DNA of 64,000 nt. It comes from Geomonas edaphica (lineage in GTDB: Bacteria > Desulfobacterota > Desulfuromonadia > Geobacterales > Geobacteraceae). Within the stretch, counting starts at the first letter, position 1. Each line of letters opens with the position of its first letter. This document shows positions 52,481 through 64,000 of this stretch, piece by piece. The notes beneath the pieces are model-generated. The model had not been told where the DNA came from. It was given only the letters and a program-made list of their open reading frames with translations, and ran no database searches. Both the position numbers and the translations under genes were made by a program. Location: positions 1 through 64,000 of the forward strand of contig NZ_SSYB01000001.1 in NCBI RefSeq assembly GCF_004917075.1, written 5' to 3'.

Positions 52481-52575
52481 TAGCCCCGTGAGGTTAGCAA
52501 AGGTGAAGCATAAAGTACTCTTTTACTATCTAAAGGAAGAGCCTTTTCGCCCACCTGCGCGGAAAGGCTTTTTTT
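52481..52575 (+). promoter_or_regulatory. PyrR-box-like attenuator of the pyr operon
   Basis: TAGCCCCGTGAGGTTAGCAA (52481-52500) resembles the PyrR RNA-binding loop consensus (UCCnGnGAGGYU). Downstream AGCCTTTTCGC (52540-52550) pairs with GCGGAAAGGCT (52559-52569), followed by seven T residues. PyrR bound to UMP would favour this terminator when pyrimidines are plentiful. The antiterminator fold was not worked out in full. Confidence 0.65.
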
Positions 52576-52625
52576 AATTACGCGCCCCGGCGCAACACTT
52601 TCACGACAGGCGCTTACGCCGATGA

Positions 52626-53171
<546 letters not shown>

Positions 53172-53177
53172 CTGTTT

Positions 53178-53208
53178 GCTCCCCCGCAATGGGGGAGGGA
53201 GCTTTTTT
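53178..53208 (+). terminator. Terminator or second attenuator between pyrR and pyrB
   Basis: GCTCCCCC and GGGGGAGGGAGC form a GC-rich hairpin followed by TTTTTTG, in the 107-bp gap before pyrB. No PyrR-box-like sequence was seen in this gap, so it may be partial terminator readthrough control. Confidence 0.7.
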
Positions 53209-53278
53209 GTGATTGTCTGATCGTTTCAACGCGCCTCGCACGGTGCATGGCGTAAAACTTGTTTCTTGGGGGGGGACC

Positions 53279-54211
53279 ATGGGTTTTCGGCACAAAGACA
53301 TCATTGCCCTGAAGGATCTGAACAAAGAGGAGATTGAGCTGCTCCTCGACACGGCGGACAGTCTCAGCGAGATCAACCGTCGGGACATCAAGAAGGTGCC
53401 GACCTTGCGCGGCAAGACCGTGATCAACCTCTTCTACGAGGCTTCCACCAGGACCCGCACCTCCTTCGAGATCGCCGCGAAAAGACTCTCCGCCGACGCC
53501 GTGAACATCACCGCGTCGACCAGTTCCGTCACCAAGGGTGAGACCCTTTCCGACACCGCAAACAACCTCCTCGCCATGAAGCCCGACATCATCGTAATGC
53601 GCCACTCCATCTCCGGCGCGCACGAGTACCTCGCCAAAAGGGTCTCCTGCTCCGTGATCAACGCGGGCGACGGCGCGCATGAGCACCCCTCCCAGGGGCT
53701 TTTGGACATGCTCACCATGCGTCAGAAGTTCGGCAAGCTCGAGGGGCTCAAGGTAGCCATCGTAGGCGACATCACGCACAGCCGCGTCGCACGCTCCGAC
53801 ATCTACGGGCTCACCACCATGGGCGCCCATGTTTTCCTCGCCGGTCCCCCGACCATGATGCCGATCGGCATCGAGCGGCTTGGCAACGTCACCGTCTGCA
53901 AGGACATGCGCGAGGCGGTCGACCAGGCCGACGTCGTGATGATGCTGAGGATCCAGCTGGAGCGTCAGGGGAAAACCCTGCTTCCCAGCATGCGCGAGTA
54001 CGCCCGTTATTTCGGTTTAAACCCTGCCGTGCTTGCTCTTGCGAAGAAGGACGCCATCGTCATACATCCAGGCCCGATCAACCGCGGCGTTGAGCTCTCC
54101 TCCTTCGTCGCCGACTGCGACCAGTCGCACATCCTGAAGCAGGTGGAAAACGGCGTAGCGGTCCGTATGGCCATGCTGTATCACGTCTGCGGCGGCGAGC
54201 CCGTCGAATAG
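53279..54211 (+). CDS. pyrB: Aspartate carbamoyltransferase catalytic subunit
   Basis: The 310-residue protein combines carbamoyl phosphate with aspartate. Active-site signatures are [32 protein letters not shown] and [20 protein letters not shown], followed by the aspartate-binding region [13 protein letters not shown]. The start is ATG 53279 after GGGGGGG; the frame start at 53213 extends into the attenuator region. No pyrI gene is present, so the enzyme is not of the E. coli regulated type. Confidence 0.96.
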   Translation: MGFRHKDIIALKDLNKEEIELLLDTADSLSEINRRDIKKVPTLRGKTVINLFYEASTRTRTSFEIAAKRLSADAVNITASTSSVTKGETLSDTANNLLAMKPDIIVMRHSISGAHEYLAKRVSCSVINAGDGAHEHPSQGLLDMLTMRQKFGKLEGLKVAIVGDITHSRVARSDIYGLTTMGAHVFLAGPPTMMPIGIERLGNVTVCKDMREAVDQADVVMMLRIQLERQGKTLLPSMREYARYFGLNPAVLALAKKDAIVIHPGPINRGVELSSFVADCDQSHILKQVENGVAVRMAMLYHVCGGEPVE

Positions 54212-54221
54212 AACCGAGAGG

Positions 54222-54362
54222 ACGTTCAACGTTCAACGTTCGACGTTAGGCTTTAGTCGAACCGGATGTTGAATCTTAACTTTCCTGGAATGAAGCAGCC
54301 GTTCCGCTTTGGATGCTACGGGCAGGGCGGCATCTTGAACGTTGAACGTTGAACCTTGAACG
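54222..54362. repeat. Paired inverted GTTCAAC arrays, copy B
   Basis: The left array at 54222-54247 and the right array at 54335-54362 (TTGAACGTTGAACGTTGAAC...) are inverted. They fill the pyrB-pyrC gap, starting 10 bp after the pyrB stop and ending 20 bp before the pyrC start. The inner sequence shares TTTCCTGGnAATG-like words with copy C. Confidence 0.85.
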
Positions 54363-54381
54363 GGTTTAGGAGGGTATAAAG

Positions 54382-55656
54382 ATGAATCTTCTGATAAAAG
54401 GCGGGCGGGTGATCGATCCTTCGCAGGGGATCGACGAGACCATGGACATCCTCATCGCGGACGGCGTCATCCTGGAACTGGGCAAGGGGCTCGGCTCCCC
54501 GGAAGGGTTCCAGGTGATCGACGCTTCCGGCCTCCTGGTGACCCCGGGACTAATCGACATGCACGTGCACCTACGCGATCCGGGCCTTGAGTACAAAGAG
54601 GACATCGCCACCGGCAGCCGCGCCGCTGCAGCCGGCGGTTTCACCTCGGTTGCCTGCATGCCGAACACCTCTCCGGTAATCGACAACAAGGCGGTGGCAA
54701 GCTACGTGGTCAACAAGGCCAAGAGCGAAGCACTGGTGAACGTGTTCCCGGTCGGTGCCATCACCAAGGGAAGCAAGGGTGAGAGCCTGGCCGAGATGGG
54801 CGACCTGAAAGAGGCCGGCTGCGTCGCGGTTTCCGACGACGGCAAGCCGGTTTGCAGCACCGAACTCATGCGCCGCGCCCTCGAGTACGCAAAAGGGGTC
54901 GGCATCACCGTGATCTCCCACTCCGAGGACCTCGCCCTGGTCGGTGAAGGGGTGATGAACGAAGGGTTCGTTTCCACCGAGCTCGGCCTCAAGGGGATCC
55001 CCTGGGCTGCCGAAGACATCGCAGTGGCCCGCGAGGTGTACCTGGCCGAGTTCGCCGGCGCACCGGTCCACATAGCACACATCTCCACCGAAGGCTCAGC
55101 GCGCATCATCAGAAACGCCAAGGTGCGCGGCGTGAAGGTCACCTGCGAGACGGCGCCGCACTACTTCACCCTGACCGATGAGGCGGTGCGCGGCTACAAC
55201 ACCAACGCCAAGATGAACCCGCCCCTGAGAAGCGACGCCGACGTCGCCGCGATGAAGGCCGGTCTTGCCGACGGCACCATCGATGCCATCGCGACCGACC
55301 ATGCGCCGCATCACCTGGACGAGAAGGACGTCGAATTCAACCTCGCGCTGAACGGTATCATCGGCCTTGAGACCTCGCTGCCGCTCTCCCTGAAACTCGT
55401 CGATGAGGGGGTGCTGGACCTTGAAGGGCTCATTTCGGTAATGTCGTGCAACCCAGCCAAAATCCTCGGTGTTGATCGCGGCACACTTAGGGCTGGTGCG
55501 GTGGCCGATGTCACCATCATCGATCCGGCGAAAGAGTGGGAAGTTGATGCGGCAAAGCTTGAGAGCAAGTCTAAAAACTCCCCGTTCATCGGCTGGAAGA
55601 TGAAAGGCAAGGCGGTGTACACCGTCGTCAAGGGACAGGTGGTGTACCAGGCGTAA
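54382..55656 (+). CDS. pyrC: Dihydroorotase
   Basis: The 424-residue metallo-dependent hydrolase cyclises N-carbamoyl-aspartate to dihydroorotate. Zinc ligands are in [10 protein letters not shown], then the histidines of ISHSED and [12 protein letters not shown], and Asp in [18 protein letters not shown]. It is the class I long type. The start follows AGGAGGG by about 9 bases. Coupled with pyrB and carA in one operon. Confidence 0.96.
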   Translation: MNLLIKGGRVIDPSQGIDETMDILIADGVILELGKGLGSPEGFQVIDASGLLVTPGLIDMHVHLRDPGLEYKEDIATGSRAAAAGGFTSVACMPNTSPVIDNKAVASYVVNKAKSEALVNVFPVGAITKGSKGESLAEMGDLKEAGCVAVSDDGKPVCSTELMRRALEYAKGVGITVISHSEDLALVGEGVMNEGFVSTELGLKGIPWAAEDIAVAREVYLAEFAGAPVHIAHISTEGSARIIRNAKVRGVKVTCETAPHYFTLTDEAVRGYNTNAKMNPPLRSDADVAAMKAGLADGTIDAIATDHAPHHLDEKDVEFNLALNGIIGLETSLPLSLKLVDEGVLDLEGLISVMSCNPAKILGVDRGTLRAGAVADVTIIDPAKEWEVDAAKLESKSKNSPFIGWKMKGKAVYTVVKGQVVYQA

Positions 55657-55846
55657 CATCGCTCCACACTCCTCCCCCTGGCGTGGGGAGGTCGGGATGG
55701 GGAAGCTGGTTGGAAGGAGATGCTGCGCATCCCCCTCCCTGTCCCTCCCCCTCCGGGGGCGGGAACCAGATTCCACCGGAAGAGACCATAGAGAAGATAC
55801 GCGCCTCTTGGCGCGGCAGAAATATAACGGATTCGGGAGAAGATAC

Positions 55847-56971
55847 ATGAAAGCAGTACTGGCTCTGGCGGACGGCCGGATTTTCAAAGGGAAGGCCTTC
55901 GGCGCAACGGGCGAAACAAGCGGCGAGGTGGTGTTCAACACCGCCATGTCCGGCTACCAGGAAGTGCTCACCGACCCCTCGTACCGGGGGCAGATGGTCA
56001 CCATGACCTACACCCAGATCGGCAACACCGGGATCAACCCCGAGGACATCGAGAGCAACCAGCTCTACCTCTCCGGCTTCATCGTCCGCGAGTACCTCGA
56101 CTGCTACTCGAACTACCGCGCCACCATGAGCCTCGATGCCTACCTGAAGGAAAACGGTGTGGTCGGCATCCAGGGGATCGATACCCGCGCGCTCACCCGG
56201 CACCTGCGCGACAAGGGCGCCCAGAACGGCATCATCTCCACCGTCGACTTCGACCCGGAGAGCCTGGTAAAAAAGGCGCGCGCCATTCCGTCCATGTCCG
56301 GACTCGATCTCGCCACCGGCGTTACCTGCGAGAAGCCCTACCACTGGACCCAGGGGCTTTGGGACCTGCAGACAGGATACCCCGAGGTGGACCGCAAGGA
56401 TCTCAAGTACAAGGTGGTCGCCTATGACTTCGGCATCAAGCTGAACATCCTGCGCTGCCTGGTTTCTGCCGGCTGCGACGTGACCGTTGTGCCTGCTACC
56501 TTCCCGGCCGAGTCGGCACTCGCCATGAACCCGGACGGCATCTTCCTCTCCAACGGCCCTGGCGACCCGGAGCCGATGAAGGAAGTAATCGAGAACATCA
56601 AGAAGTTCGTGGGCAAGAAGCCGATCTTCGGCATCTGTCTCGGCCACCAGCTGCTCGGCCTGGCCCTTGGCGGGCGCACCATCAAGCTCAAGTTCGGCAA
56701 CCACGGCTCCAACCTCCCGGTCATGGACATGGCGACCAAAAAGGTTGAGATCACCGCGCAGAACCACGGCTTCTCGGTCGACATCCTCTCGCTGCAGAAC
56801 GTGGCAGGGCTCGCCCACGAGAACCTGAACGACCAGACCGTCGAAGGGATGGCGCACAAGACGCTCCCGATCTTCTCGGTGCAGCATCACCCCGAGGCGT
56901 CCCCCGGACCGCACGACTCTCACTACCTGTTCAACAGGTTCGTGGAGCTCATGGAGAAGCATAAGGCGTAG
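55847..56971 (+). CDS. carA: Carbamoyl-phosphate synthase small (glutaminase) subunit
   Basis: The 374-residue subunit releases ammonia from glutamine for CarB. It has the class I glutamine amidotransferase triad: Cys in PIFGICLGHQLLGLALGG and His/Glu in FSVQHHPEASPGPHD. The N-terminal domain reads ADGRIFKGKAFGATGETSGE. The start is ATG 55847 (GGGAGAAGAT upstream); the longer frame from 55697 is not credible. It lies 190 bp after pyrC. Confidence 0.96.
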   Translation: MKAVLALADGRIFKGKAFGATGETSGEVVFNTAMSGYQEVLTDPSYRGQMVTMTYTQIGNTGINPEDIESNQLYLSGFIVREYLDCYSNYRATMSLDAYLKENGVVGIQGIDTRALTRHLRDKGAQNGIISTVDFDPESLVKKARAIPSMSGLDLATGVTCEKPYHWTQGLWDLQTGYPEVDRKDLKYKVVAYDFGIKLNILRCLVSAGCDVTVVPATFPAESALAMNPDGIFLSNGPGDPEPMKEVIENIKKFVGKKPIFGICLGHQLLGLALGGRTIKLKFGNHGSNLPVMDMATKKVEITAQNHGFSVDILSLQNVAGLAHENLNDQTVEGMAHKTLPIFSVQHHPEASPGPHDSHYLFNRFVELMEKHKA

Positions 56972-56991
56972 AAGGACGCGTCCTCAGGTTC

Positions 56992-57903
56992 ATGAAATAT
57001 CTGGAACTATATGAAAGCGGCGAGCTGACCCGGCGCATAAAGGCCGCCTACGCCCGCCTCGCAGCATGCGACATCTGCCCCCACGCCTGCGGCGTGAACC
57101 GCCTGGTGGGAGAGACGGGGCTTTGCGAAAGCGGCAAGGAAGTGCGCATCGCCTCCGCCAACGTGCACCGGGGGGAGGAACCGCCGATCTCCGGAACCCG
57201 GGGCTCCGGCACCATCTTCCTGTCGGGCTGCACCCTGAACTGCAAGTTCTGCCAGAACTTCCCGATCAGCCAGCTTAGAAACGGAACCGATCTGACGGTG
57301 GGGCAGTTGGCCGACAAGATGGTCGGGCTGCAGAAAAAGGGTGTGCACAACATAAACTTCGTCACGCCGACCCACTTCACGCCGCAGATCCTGGCTGCCC
57401 TCTACCTAGCCATCCGCAAGGGGTTCAGGATTCCCATCGTGTGGAATACGAGCGGTTACGAGAGCCTCGAGACCCTCGAACTTCTGGACGGCGTGGTGGA
57501 TATCTACCTGCCGGACATGAAGTACTGCTCGAATGAAGTGGCGGTAAGGCTCTCCGGCGCCAAGGGGTACACCGAGGTGAACCGGCGGGCGCTTCCGGAG
57601 ATGTTGAGGCAGGTTGGGCATCTTCAGTGTGACGATGATGGTATCGCGGTGCGCGGCCTGATCGTGCGTCACCTGGTGCTGCCTAAGGGGCAGGCGGGGA
57701 GTTCGGAAACGCTCGCGTGGATCGCGGAGAACTTAGGGGCGGAGACCCACATTGCCTTGATGAGTCAGTACTTCCCGGCGCACGCCGCCGCGCAGACGCC
57801 GGGGATTGAGAGAAGGATCACTAGCGAAGAGTACGCCGAGGCGGTCGACGCCCTGGAAGAGCTGGAGCTGGAAAACGGATGGGTACAGGAAGAACCGGAG
57901 TGA
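56992..57903 (+). CDS. Radical SAM protein of the PflA-related (COG1313) group
   Basis: The 303-residue protein has the radical SAM CxxxCxxC in GCTLNCKFCQNFPISQ, an upstream cysteine pair (CDICPHACGVNRLVGETGLC) and NTSGYESLETLELLDGVVDI. It resembles uncharacterised pyruvate formate-lyase-activating-type enzymes of the COG1313 group. Its position, 20 bp after carA and inside the carA-carB interval, is unusual; the link to pyrimidine synthesis is unknown. A further anaerobic glycyl-radical substrate is not encoded nearby. Confidence 0.88.
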   Translation: MKYLELYESGELTRRIKAAYARLAACDICPHACGVNRLVGETGLCESGKEVRIASANVHRGEEPPISGTRGSGTIFLSGCTLNCKFCQNFPISQLRNGTDLTVGQLADKMVGLQKKGVHNINFVTPTHFTPQILAALYLAIRKGFRIPIVWNTSGYESLETLELLDGVVDIYLPDMKYCSNEVAVRLSGAKGYTEVNRRALPEMLRQVGHLQCDDDGIAVRGLIVRHLVLPKGQAGSSETLAWIAENLGAETHIALMSQYFPAHAAAQTPGIERRITSEEYAEAVDALEELELENGWVQEEPE

Positions 57904-57908
57904 GAAGC

Positions 57909-58033
57909 CGTTCAACGTTCTACGTTCAACGTTGAAGCAAAGTCGTTCGATTTCCTGGCAATGGAACCGTACGGCTTCCTTAGCAAGGAAAACAATTTTA
58001 ACGCAGAACGTTGAACGCTGAACGTTGAACGTT
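57909..58033. repeat. Paired inverted GTTCAAC arrays, copy C
   Basis: The arrays at 57909-57936 (GTTCAACGTTCTACGTTCAA...) and 58006-58033 (GAACGTTGAACGCTGAACGT...) are inverted. They fill the gap between the radical SAM gene and carB, ending 24 bp before the carB start. Confidence 0.85.
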
Positions 58034-58056
58034 TTTAGATTAAGAGGGAGATTTAA

Positions 58057-61305
<3,249 letters not shown>

Positions 61306-61312
61306 CTGACCG

Positions 61313-61340
61313 GGGAGCGTCGAGTTGACGCTCCCTTTGC
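61313..61340 (+). terminator. Hairpin at the end of the pyr operon
   Basis: GGGAGCGTC and GACGCTCCC flank GAGTT, followed by only TTT. A 9-bp perfect stem 8 bp after the carB stop; a moderate terminator. Confidence 0.65.
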
Positions 61341-61406
61341 AAATCCAGCTAGCAGTGCAACGGGGGGCCGCCAGGCCCCCCTATAAGTTCACAAGGAGCA
61401 GAAGCG

Positions 61407-61883
61407 ATGTCTCAGACCGTTCCATTGACCAAGGAGAGTTACGAGGTCCTCCAGGAGGACCTGAAACGCCTTATTAAGGAAGAACGCCCGAAGGTGATCC
61501 AGGATATCGCCGAGGCGAGGGCGCACGGCGACCTTTCCGAGAATGCCGAGTACGATGCGGCCAAGAACCGTCAGGGTTTCATCGAGGGGCGCATCCTGGA
61601 ACTGCAGGACAAACTGGCGAGGGCATACGTCGTTGACCTCTCCAACCTGAAGCCGGACAAGGTCGTCTTCGGTGCCACGATCACCATGTATGACACCGCC
61701 ACCGAGGAGGAAGTCACCTACAAGATCGTCGGCGAGGACGAGGCCGACATCAAGCTGGGCAAGATCTCCTGTACCTCCCCGGTAGGAAAGGCGCTCATCG
61801 GGCACAAGCTGGACGATACCGTCCGCGTCAGTGTCCCCTCCGGCATGAAGGAATACGAGATCATCGAGATCCGCTACGAATAG
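61407..61883 (+). CDS. greA: Transcription elongation factor GreA
   Basis: The 158-residue protein has the N-terminal coiled-coil with the acidic tip (EARAHGDLSENAEYDAAKNR, QGFIEGRILELQDKLARA) and the C-terminal FKBP-like domain (ISCTSPVGKALIGHKLDDTV). It stimulates RNA cleavage in backtracked RNA polymerase. AAGGAGCAGAAGCG precedes the start. It lies just past the pyr operon. Confidence 0.96.
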   Translation: MSQTVPLTKESYEVLQEDLKRLIKEERPKVIQDIAEARAHGDLSENAEYDAAKNRQGFIEGRILELQDKLARAYVVDLSNLKPDKVVFGATITMYDTATEEEVTYKIVGEDEADIKLGKISCTSPVGKALIGHKLDDTVRVSVPSGMKEYEIIEIRYE

Positions 61884-61998
61884 ACCGGCCGTTTCGCGAT
61901 GTGCAGCGTGGCGTCGCGCGGCAGACGGCTTGACAAAAAGGGCGGGACTCCCGTCGGCAACGCAAACCAAACGCTTCGCGCGTAACAGGAGGATTTAC

Positions 61999-62196
61999 AT
62001 GGCTCAGGTAACCAAGGATATGACTTTTGCCGCAGTGATGAGGATGCACCCGGACGTCGTCAAGGTGCTTGCCAAATACAACCTCGGCTGCATCGGCTGC
62101 ATGGGCGCTCAGAACGAGTCCCTGGAGCAGGGGTGCGCTGCCCACGGCATCAGCGTGGACGAGATCGTCAACGACCTCAACCAGCTTTTCGATTAG
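61999..62196 (+). CDS. Small DUF1858 protein
   Basis: The 65-residue protein (MAQVTKDMTFAAVMRMHPDV, VKVLAKYNLGCIGCMGAQNE, SLEQGCAAHGISVDEIVNDL) is of DUF1858 type, with the CIGC motif and a further Cys and His. Start ATG 61999 has AGGAGGA seven bases upstream; the frame from 61930 lacks a site. Its paralogue at 45474-45665 has CYDC in the same place. Function unknown. Confidence 0.9.
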   Translation: MAQVTKDMTFAAVMRMHPDVVKVLAKYNLGCIGCMGAQNESLEQGCAAHGISVDEIVNDLNQLFD

Positions 62197-62204
62197 CAAC
62201 AACG

Positions 62205-62243
62205 GCGCCCGGCGGAAGCAACCGCCGGGCGCTTTCCTTTTCC
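62205..62243 (+). terminator. Terminator between the DUF1858 gene and recG
   Basis: GCGCCCGGCGG and CCGCCGGGCGC form a perfect 11-bp stem with loop AAGCAA, then TTTCCTTTTCC. The recG start lies only five bases beyond. Confidence 0.75.
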
Positions 62244-62247
62244 TCCC

Positions 62248-64000
62248 ATGCCCATCATAACACTCGCGCCAGACGGGTCCCTTAAACTTCCGGAAGAACT
62301 CAGGAACTCTCTTGAGTTGCGCCCGGGCGACCGGGTCAGCGTCGAGATCGTCGACGGCGCCCTGCGCGTCACCAGGCAGACTCAAGCAAAGGACGCCGCA
62401 AAGCCCAAGGCAAGCGCCTCCGCAGCTCCGCCTCCCACGCCGTTGAAAGCCACTCCCGCAGCCGTGTCAGTACCTGAAGAGTTGAAGACCCCCATGACCG
62501 CCATCAAGGGGGTGGGGCCGAAGCTCGCCGATCTTTTTGCCAAGAAAGGGATCGTCACGGTCGAGGACGCCCTCTACCTGCTGCCACATCGTTACGAGGA
62601 CCGGCGCCAGTTGAAGCGTATCGCGGAACTGCGCCCGGGGAACAGCGAGGCCTTTTTTGCCACCGTGGTATCCGCCGAGGCGCAGGTCACCAAGGGGGGG
62701 AGGCGCTACTTCGAGGCGATCGTCCGTGATGAGAGCGGCAGCATGCCGCTCAAGTGGTTCAACTTCCAGCCAAACTTCCTGAAAAAACAGTTCACGCCGG
62801 GGCGGCGCGGCATCTTCATAGGAGACGTGCACCAGTTCGGTTTCCAGCGCGAGATGCACCATCCCGAGGTGGAATGGGCCGGGGAGGGGGAGGGGATCGA
62901 GCAGGTCATGGCGCGCGACCCTGAGAATTTCGGCCGCATTCTGCCTGTCTACCCGCTCACCGAGGGGGTGAGCCAGAAGGTGATGCGCCGCATCATGCGC
63001 GAGGCGGTGCCCCGCTACAGCCGCTACGTAAAGGAAGCGCTCCCCGAGTCTATGCTGCACCGCCACCACCTTTTGAGTCTTCCGGTGGCGCTTCGGGAGG
63101 CGCACCAGCCCGATCCTTCCGCCCCCATCGACGAGATGAACAGCGGCCGCTCCAAGGCGCATCGGTCGCTCGCCTTCGACGAGCTGTTCTTCCTGCAACT
63201 CGGGCTCGCCATGAAAAAGCGGGGCATCGCGCTCGAGGACGGCATCAGCTTCCAGGTGACGCACCGTTACACCAAGGAGCTTTTGAAGCTCCTTCCCTTC
63301 AGCCTTACCGGCGCGCAGAAGCGTGTCCTCTCCGAGATCAAGGAGGACATGATGGCGCCGCACCCGATGCACCGCCTGGTGCAGGGGGATGTCGGCTGCG
63401 GCAAAACGATCGTGGCCCTCATGGCGGCGCTCGTCAGCGTCGAGAACGAGTACCAGGTGGCCATCATGGCCCCGACCGAGCTTCTGGCCGAGCAGCACTA
63501 CCTGAACATCCACCGCTTCTGCGAACAGCTCGGCATCTCCGTTGCGCTTCTGACCGCCAGCATCAAGGGGAAGGGGGACACCCTCGGAAAAATCGCCTCC
63601 GGGGAGACCCGGATCGTGGTCGGCACGCACGCCATGATCCAGGACAAGGTGGAGTTTCACCGGCTGGGGCTGGGCATCATCGACGAGCAGCACCGCTTCG
63701 GCGTGGTGCAGCGGGCCTTGTTGAAGAAAAAGGGGGGGAACCCCGACATCCTCGTCATGACCGCGACCCCCATCCCGCGCACCCTTTCCATGACCGTGTT
63801 CGGCGATCTCTCACTCTCCGTCATCGACGAGCTTCCCCCTGGACGCACCCCGATAGAGACCCGGATGGTGCGCGAATCGCGCCGGCGCGAGGTCTACGCC
63901 CTGGTGCGCGAGGAGGTGCAGAAGGGACGGCAGGCCTACGTCATCTATCCCCTCGTCGAGGAGTCGGAAAAGATCGACCTGAAGGCCGCGGTGCAGATGG
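62248..64000 (+). CDS. recG: ATP-dependent DNA helicase RecG, 5' part, with AbrB-like N-terminal extension
   Basis: The frame is open from ATG 62248 to the window end (584 codons). Residues about 84 onwards match RecG: IKGVGPKLADLFAKKGIVTV (wedge-side N-terminus), a wedge OB-fold, and helicase motifs QGDVGCGKTIVALMAALVSV (Walker A), IIDEQHRFGV (DExH) and TATPIPRT. RecG reverses stalled replication forks. Residues 1-45 (MPIITLAPDGSLKLPEELRN, LELRPGDRVSVEIVDGALRV) look like a SpoVT/AbrB beta-hairpin DNA-binding domain, joined by a Pro/Ala-rich linker. No good ribosome site precedes the ATG; the preceding terminator ends five bases before it, so the start is uncertain. Confidence 0.9.
   Translation, partial: MPIITLAPDGSLKLPEELRNSLELRPGDRVSVEIVDGALRVTRQTQAKDAAKPKASASAAPPPTPLKATPAAVSVPEELKTPMTAIKGVGPKLADLFAKKGIVTVEDALYLLPHRYEDRRQLKRIAELRPGNSEAFFATVVSAEAQVTKGGRRYFEAIVRDESGSMPLKWFNFQPNFLKKQFTPGRRGIFIGDVHQFGFQREMHHPEVEWAGEGEGIEQVMARDPENFGRILPVYPLTEGVSQKVMRRIMREAVPRYSRYVKEALPESMLHRHHLLSLPVALREAHQPDPSAPIDEMNSGRSKAHRSLAFDELFFLQLGLAMKKRGIALEDGISFQVTHRYTKELLKLLPFSLTGAQKRVLSEIKEDMMAPHPMHRLVQGDVGCGKTIVALMAALVSVENEYQVAIMAPTELLAEQHYLNIHRFCEQLGISVALLTASIKGKGDTLGKIASGETRIVVGTHAMIQDKVEFHRLGLGIIDEQHRFGVVQRALLKKKGGNPDILVMTATPIPRTLSMTVFGDLSLSVIDELPPGRTPIETRMVRESRRREVYALVREEVQKGRQAYVIYPLVEESEKIDLKAAVQM

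Overview
The window is bacterial chromosomal DNA of high GC content. It most likely comes from the Desulfuromonadia (Geobacter/Geomonas-like). This is inferred from the gene set rather than a database hit: two small DUF1858 proteins, a PocR-PAS hybrid kinase, a LOR/SDH-type ornithine cyclodeaminase beside arginase, a bacteriohemerythrin, the proposed homoserine kinase form of phosphoglycerate mutase, and a complete pyrimidine operon.

Layout. Positions 1-8652 (minus) hold the N-terminal 2884 codons of a giant surface or secreted protein: a DUF4347 domain followed by Ig-like repeats that become near-identical 105-residue tandem units towards position 1. A two-gene minus operon follows (transglutaminase-like protein and a dihydrofolate-reductase-family protein, 9311-10488).

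Positions 10771-22076 are an integrative mobilizable element of about 11.3 kb inserted at the 3' end of tRNA-Cys. A 47-bp direct repeat flanks it, and arm-type direct repeats lie at both ends. It carries a tyrosine integrase and an RP4/IncP-type mobilization module (traI-traJ, oriT, divergent traK) without mating-pair genes. It also has an AlpA-like regulator, two toxin-antitoxin pairs each with a palindromic operator, and an AT-rich cargo. The cargo consists of a soluble protein overlapping a four-helix membrane protein, a small Cys/His protein, a helical protein on the other strand, and a structured candidate small RNA. This cargo is the best candidate for an undescribed system, probably defensive, but that function is inference only.

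Positions 22031-51761 are core chromosome: tRNA-Cys, pgsA, a lytic transglycosylase, nadB, chorismate mutase, a free-standing ferredoxin-like DAHP-synthase regulatory domain, glnD, xerD, proposed homoserine kinase, an aminotransferase, lepB-lepA, a cysteine-desulfidase-type protein, a chemoreceptor, an ornithine cyclodeaminase-arginase pair, carbonic anhydrase, malic enzyme with its likely XRE-cupin regulator, coaD-rsmD, dgt, a PocR/PAS hybrid histidine kinase and a bacteriohemerythrin.

Positions 52424-61305 form the pyrimidine cluster pyrR-pyrB-pyrC-carA-(radical SAM)-carB, led by a promoter, a PyrR-box-like sequence and an attenuator terminator. greA, a second DUF1858 gene and the 5' part of recG complete the window. 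Paired inverted GTTCAAC arrays fill three intergenic gaps, two of them inside the pyr cluster.
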